6,105 nucleotides of DNA, taken from contig JAQXNQ010000227.1 of the NCBI GenBank assembly GCA_029098085.1, positions 1 to 6,105 of the forward strand. Reading direction: 5' to 3'. Below, piece by piece: positions 5,164 through 6,105 of this stretch; position 1 is the stretch's first letter, and every line of letters starts with the position of its first letter. Made by a program: the position numbers and the translations under genes. Under the pieces are notes generated by a model, which was given only the letters and a program-made list of their open reading frames with translations, made no database searches and was not told the DNA's origin. This DNA comes from Oscillospiraceae bacterium. GTDB lineage: Bacteria; Bacillota; Clostridia; Oscillospirales; Ruminococcaceae.

Positions 5164-6105
5164 TCAGTCGTCCGATCTGCGGAGGTTCTTTTCTTCCGCT
5201 TCCAGCAGCTGCTGGGAGACCACATCCAGCTGATCGCGGCGCTGGATGGTATCCACCAGATCGCTCTGCTGCAGTCCCTCGTAAGCGGAGTCGCCCTTGA
5301 AAGCAAACTTCAGCATAATGGGCGTCAGGACTGCGCAGCAGACCACCATAATGATGATCGGGCCGAAGAAGACGGGATTCAGCATGCCCAGCGCCATGCC
5401 CTTGTTGGCGACGATCAGGGCCACCTCGCCGCGGCAGGCCATACCGCAGCCGATCTGGACGCACTGACGGATTTTTCCGAAGCCGCAGAAGCGGGCGCCC
5501 AGGCCGCAGCCGATGAGCTTGGAGCCGATGGCCACCACAACCAGCAGCACAGTGAAGAACAGCACATAGGCGTCCATGTGGGGCAGTTTGACCTTCAGAC
5601 CGATATTGGCGAAGAAGATGGGGGAAAGCAGCAGATAGGAGAGAGGAGAGAATTTGCTGGCGATGTAGCTGCCCTTGGAGGTGTTGGCGATGATCAGACC
5701 GGCGGCAAAGGCGCCGATGATGTCAGCCACGCCGAAGATTTCCTCGGCCATGAAGGCCATGACAAGGCAGAGGACGAAGGCCAGGATGGGGAACCGGCGC
5801 AGGTTCTGATCATGAGCCACCCTGTGGTCGTACCAGTTGAAAAACTTCAGGAACAGGAAGGCGACCACGCCGGCAAAAACGAAGAAGAGCACGATTTTCA
5901 GAAGGACAATGCCGATGTTGACGTCGGCACCGGCCATGCTGGTGACGATGGTCAGGCAGATCAGGCCGAGAATATCGTCGATCAGAGCGGCGGCCAGGAT
6001 GGTATTGCCCACTCTGGTGGACAGCTTTCCGATCTCCTTCAGGGTTTCCACTGTGATGCTCACCGAGGTAGCGGTGAGGATGGTGCCCATAAAGAGGTTC
6101 TGCAG
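5164..6105 (-). CDS. CPA2-family Na+(cation)/H+ antiporter, C-terminal part (runs off right edge)
   Basis: The last 313 residues of an inner-membrane transporter are visible; the reading frame continues past the right edge through LQNLF before the first visible Met. Several hydrophobic helices alternate with short loops. Family marks include TATSVSITVETLKEIGKL, then AALIDDILGLI with paired aspartates (residues 43–44 of the visible part). Further on are FVLCLVMAFMAEEIFGVADIIGAFAAGLI and RGEVALIVANKGMALG. The Asp-Asp pair is the ion-binding site in NapA/NhaA-like electrogenic members. These proteins exchange Na+ or another cation for protons in pH and salt homeostasis. The last 45 or so residues are polar (from FKGDSAYEGLQQSDL) and form a cytoplasmic tail; no TrkA-N/KTN domain is attached, unlike KefB/KefC. 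Ion specificity cannot be settled. The gene converges on the membrane MerR gene, with no evidence that it is a target. Confidence 0.93.
   Translation of the reverse strand: MQNLFMGTILTATSVSITVETLKEIGKLSTRVGNTILAAALIDDILGLICLTIVTSMAGADVNIGIVLLKIVLFFVFAGVVAFLFLKFFNWYDHRVAHDQNLRRFPILAFVLCLVMAFMAEEIFGVADIIGAFAAGLIIANTSKGSYIASKFSPLSYLLLSPIFFANIGLKVKLPHMDAYVLFFTVLLVVVAIGSKLIGCGLGARFCGFGKIRQCVQIGCGMACRGEVALIVANKGMALGMLNPVFFGPIIIMVVCCAVLTPIMLKFAFKGDSAYEGLQQSDLVDTIQRRDQLDVVSQQLLEAEEKNLRRSDD

Noticed and set aside
4818..5464. Open frames antisense or out of frame to the merR gene and antiporter C-terminus
   Set aside because: They overlap well-supported genes, have no ribosome binding sites or family motifs, and are shadow frames of GC-rich coding DNA.
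1..6105. CRISPR arrays, insertion sequences, tRNA/rRNA genes, phage or toxin–antitoxin genes
   Set aside because: No regularly spaced repeats, transposase motifs, terminal repeats with duplications, tRNA cloverleaf or rRNA-like stretches were seen; the genes are ordinary chromosomal ones apart from the membrane MerR.

Overview
The window looks like chromosomal DNA of a GC-rich anaerobic Firmicute, most likely a clostridial gut-type bacterium (Oscillospiraceae-like). This rests on the lon–ysxC gene order typical of Firmicutes, Firmicutes-style purine-rich ribosome binding sites (AAAGGAG, AAGGAAGG), sigma-A type promoters, and clostridial-looking LysA, YsxC and antiporter sequences. The assignment is by eye, with no database search.

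Left block, minus strand (3848 down to 1): a strong sigma-A promoter drives a compact run of four genes. They are lon (ATP-dependent protease), ysxC/engB (ribosome-assembly GTPase), a GNAT-family acetyltransferase, and the 5' end of lysA (diaminopimelate decarboxylase), which runs off the left edge. Gaps are 12 nt, a 4-nt overlap (GTGA) and 20 nt, with no terminator visible between genes, so co-transcription is likely. Protein quality control, 50S maturation and lysine/cell-wall precursor supply would then share a transcript.

Middle, a 390-base divergent intergenic region (3741–4130): it holds the lon promoter and leader and a GC-rich stretch dense in inverted repeats. That stretch ends in two consecutive plus-strand terminator-like hairpins. 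It is followed by a MerR-type promoter (TTGACT, 19-bp spacer, TATACT) with a dyad inside the spacer. No plus-strand gene precedes the terminators, so they suggest an undescribed small RNA or an attenuated leader at about 3922–4065.

Right block: a plus-strand gene (4131–5111) encodes an unusual MerR-family regulator. It has an N-terminal winged-helix DNA-binding domain, a charged helical linker, one transmembrane helix and a C-terminal domain predicted to lie outside the cell. The layout suggests a one-component membrane-bound sensor-regulator that may control its own promoter. It converges across a shared terminator hairpin on a minus-strand CPA2-type Na+/H+ (cation/proton) antiporter whose 5' end is beyond the right edge.

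The most interesting items are the membrane-anchored MerR protein with its own-promoter operator, and the candidate structured RNA just upstream of it.
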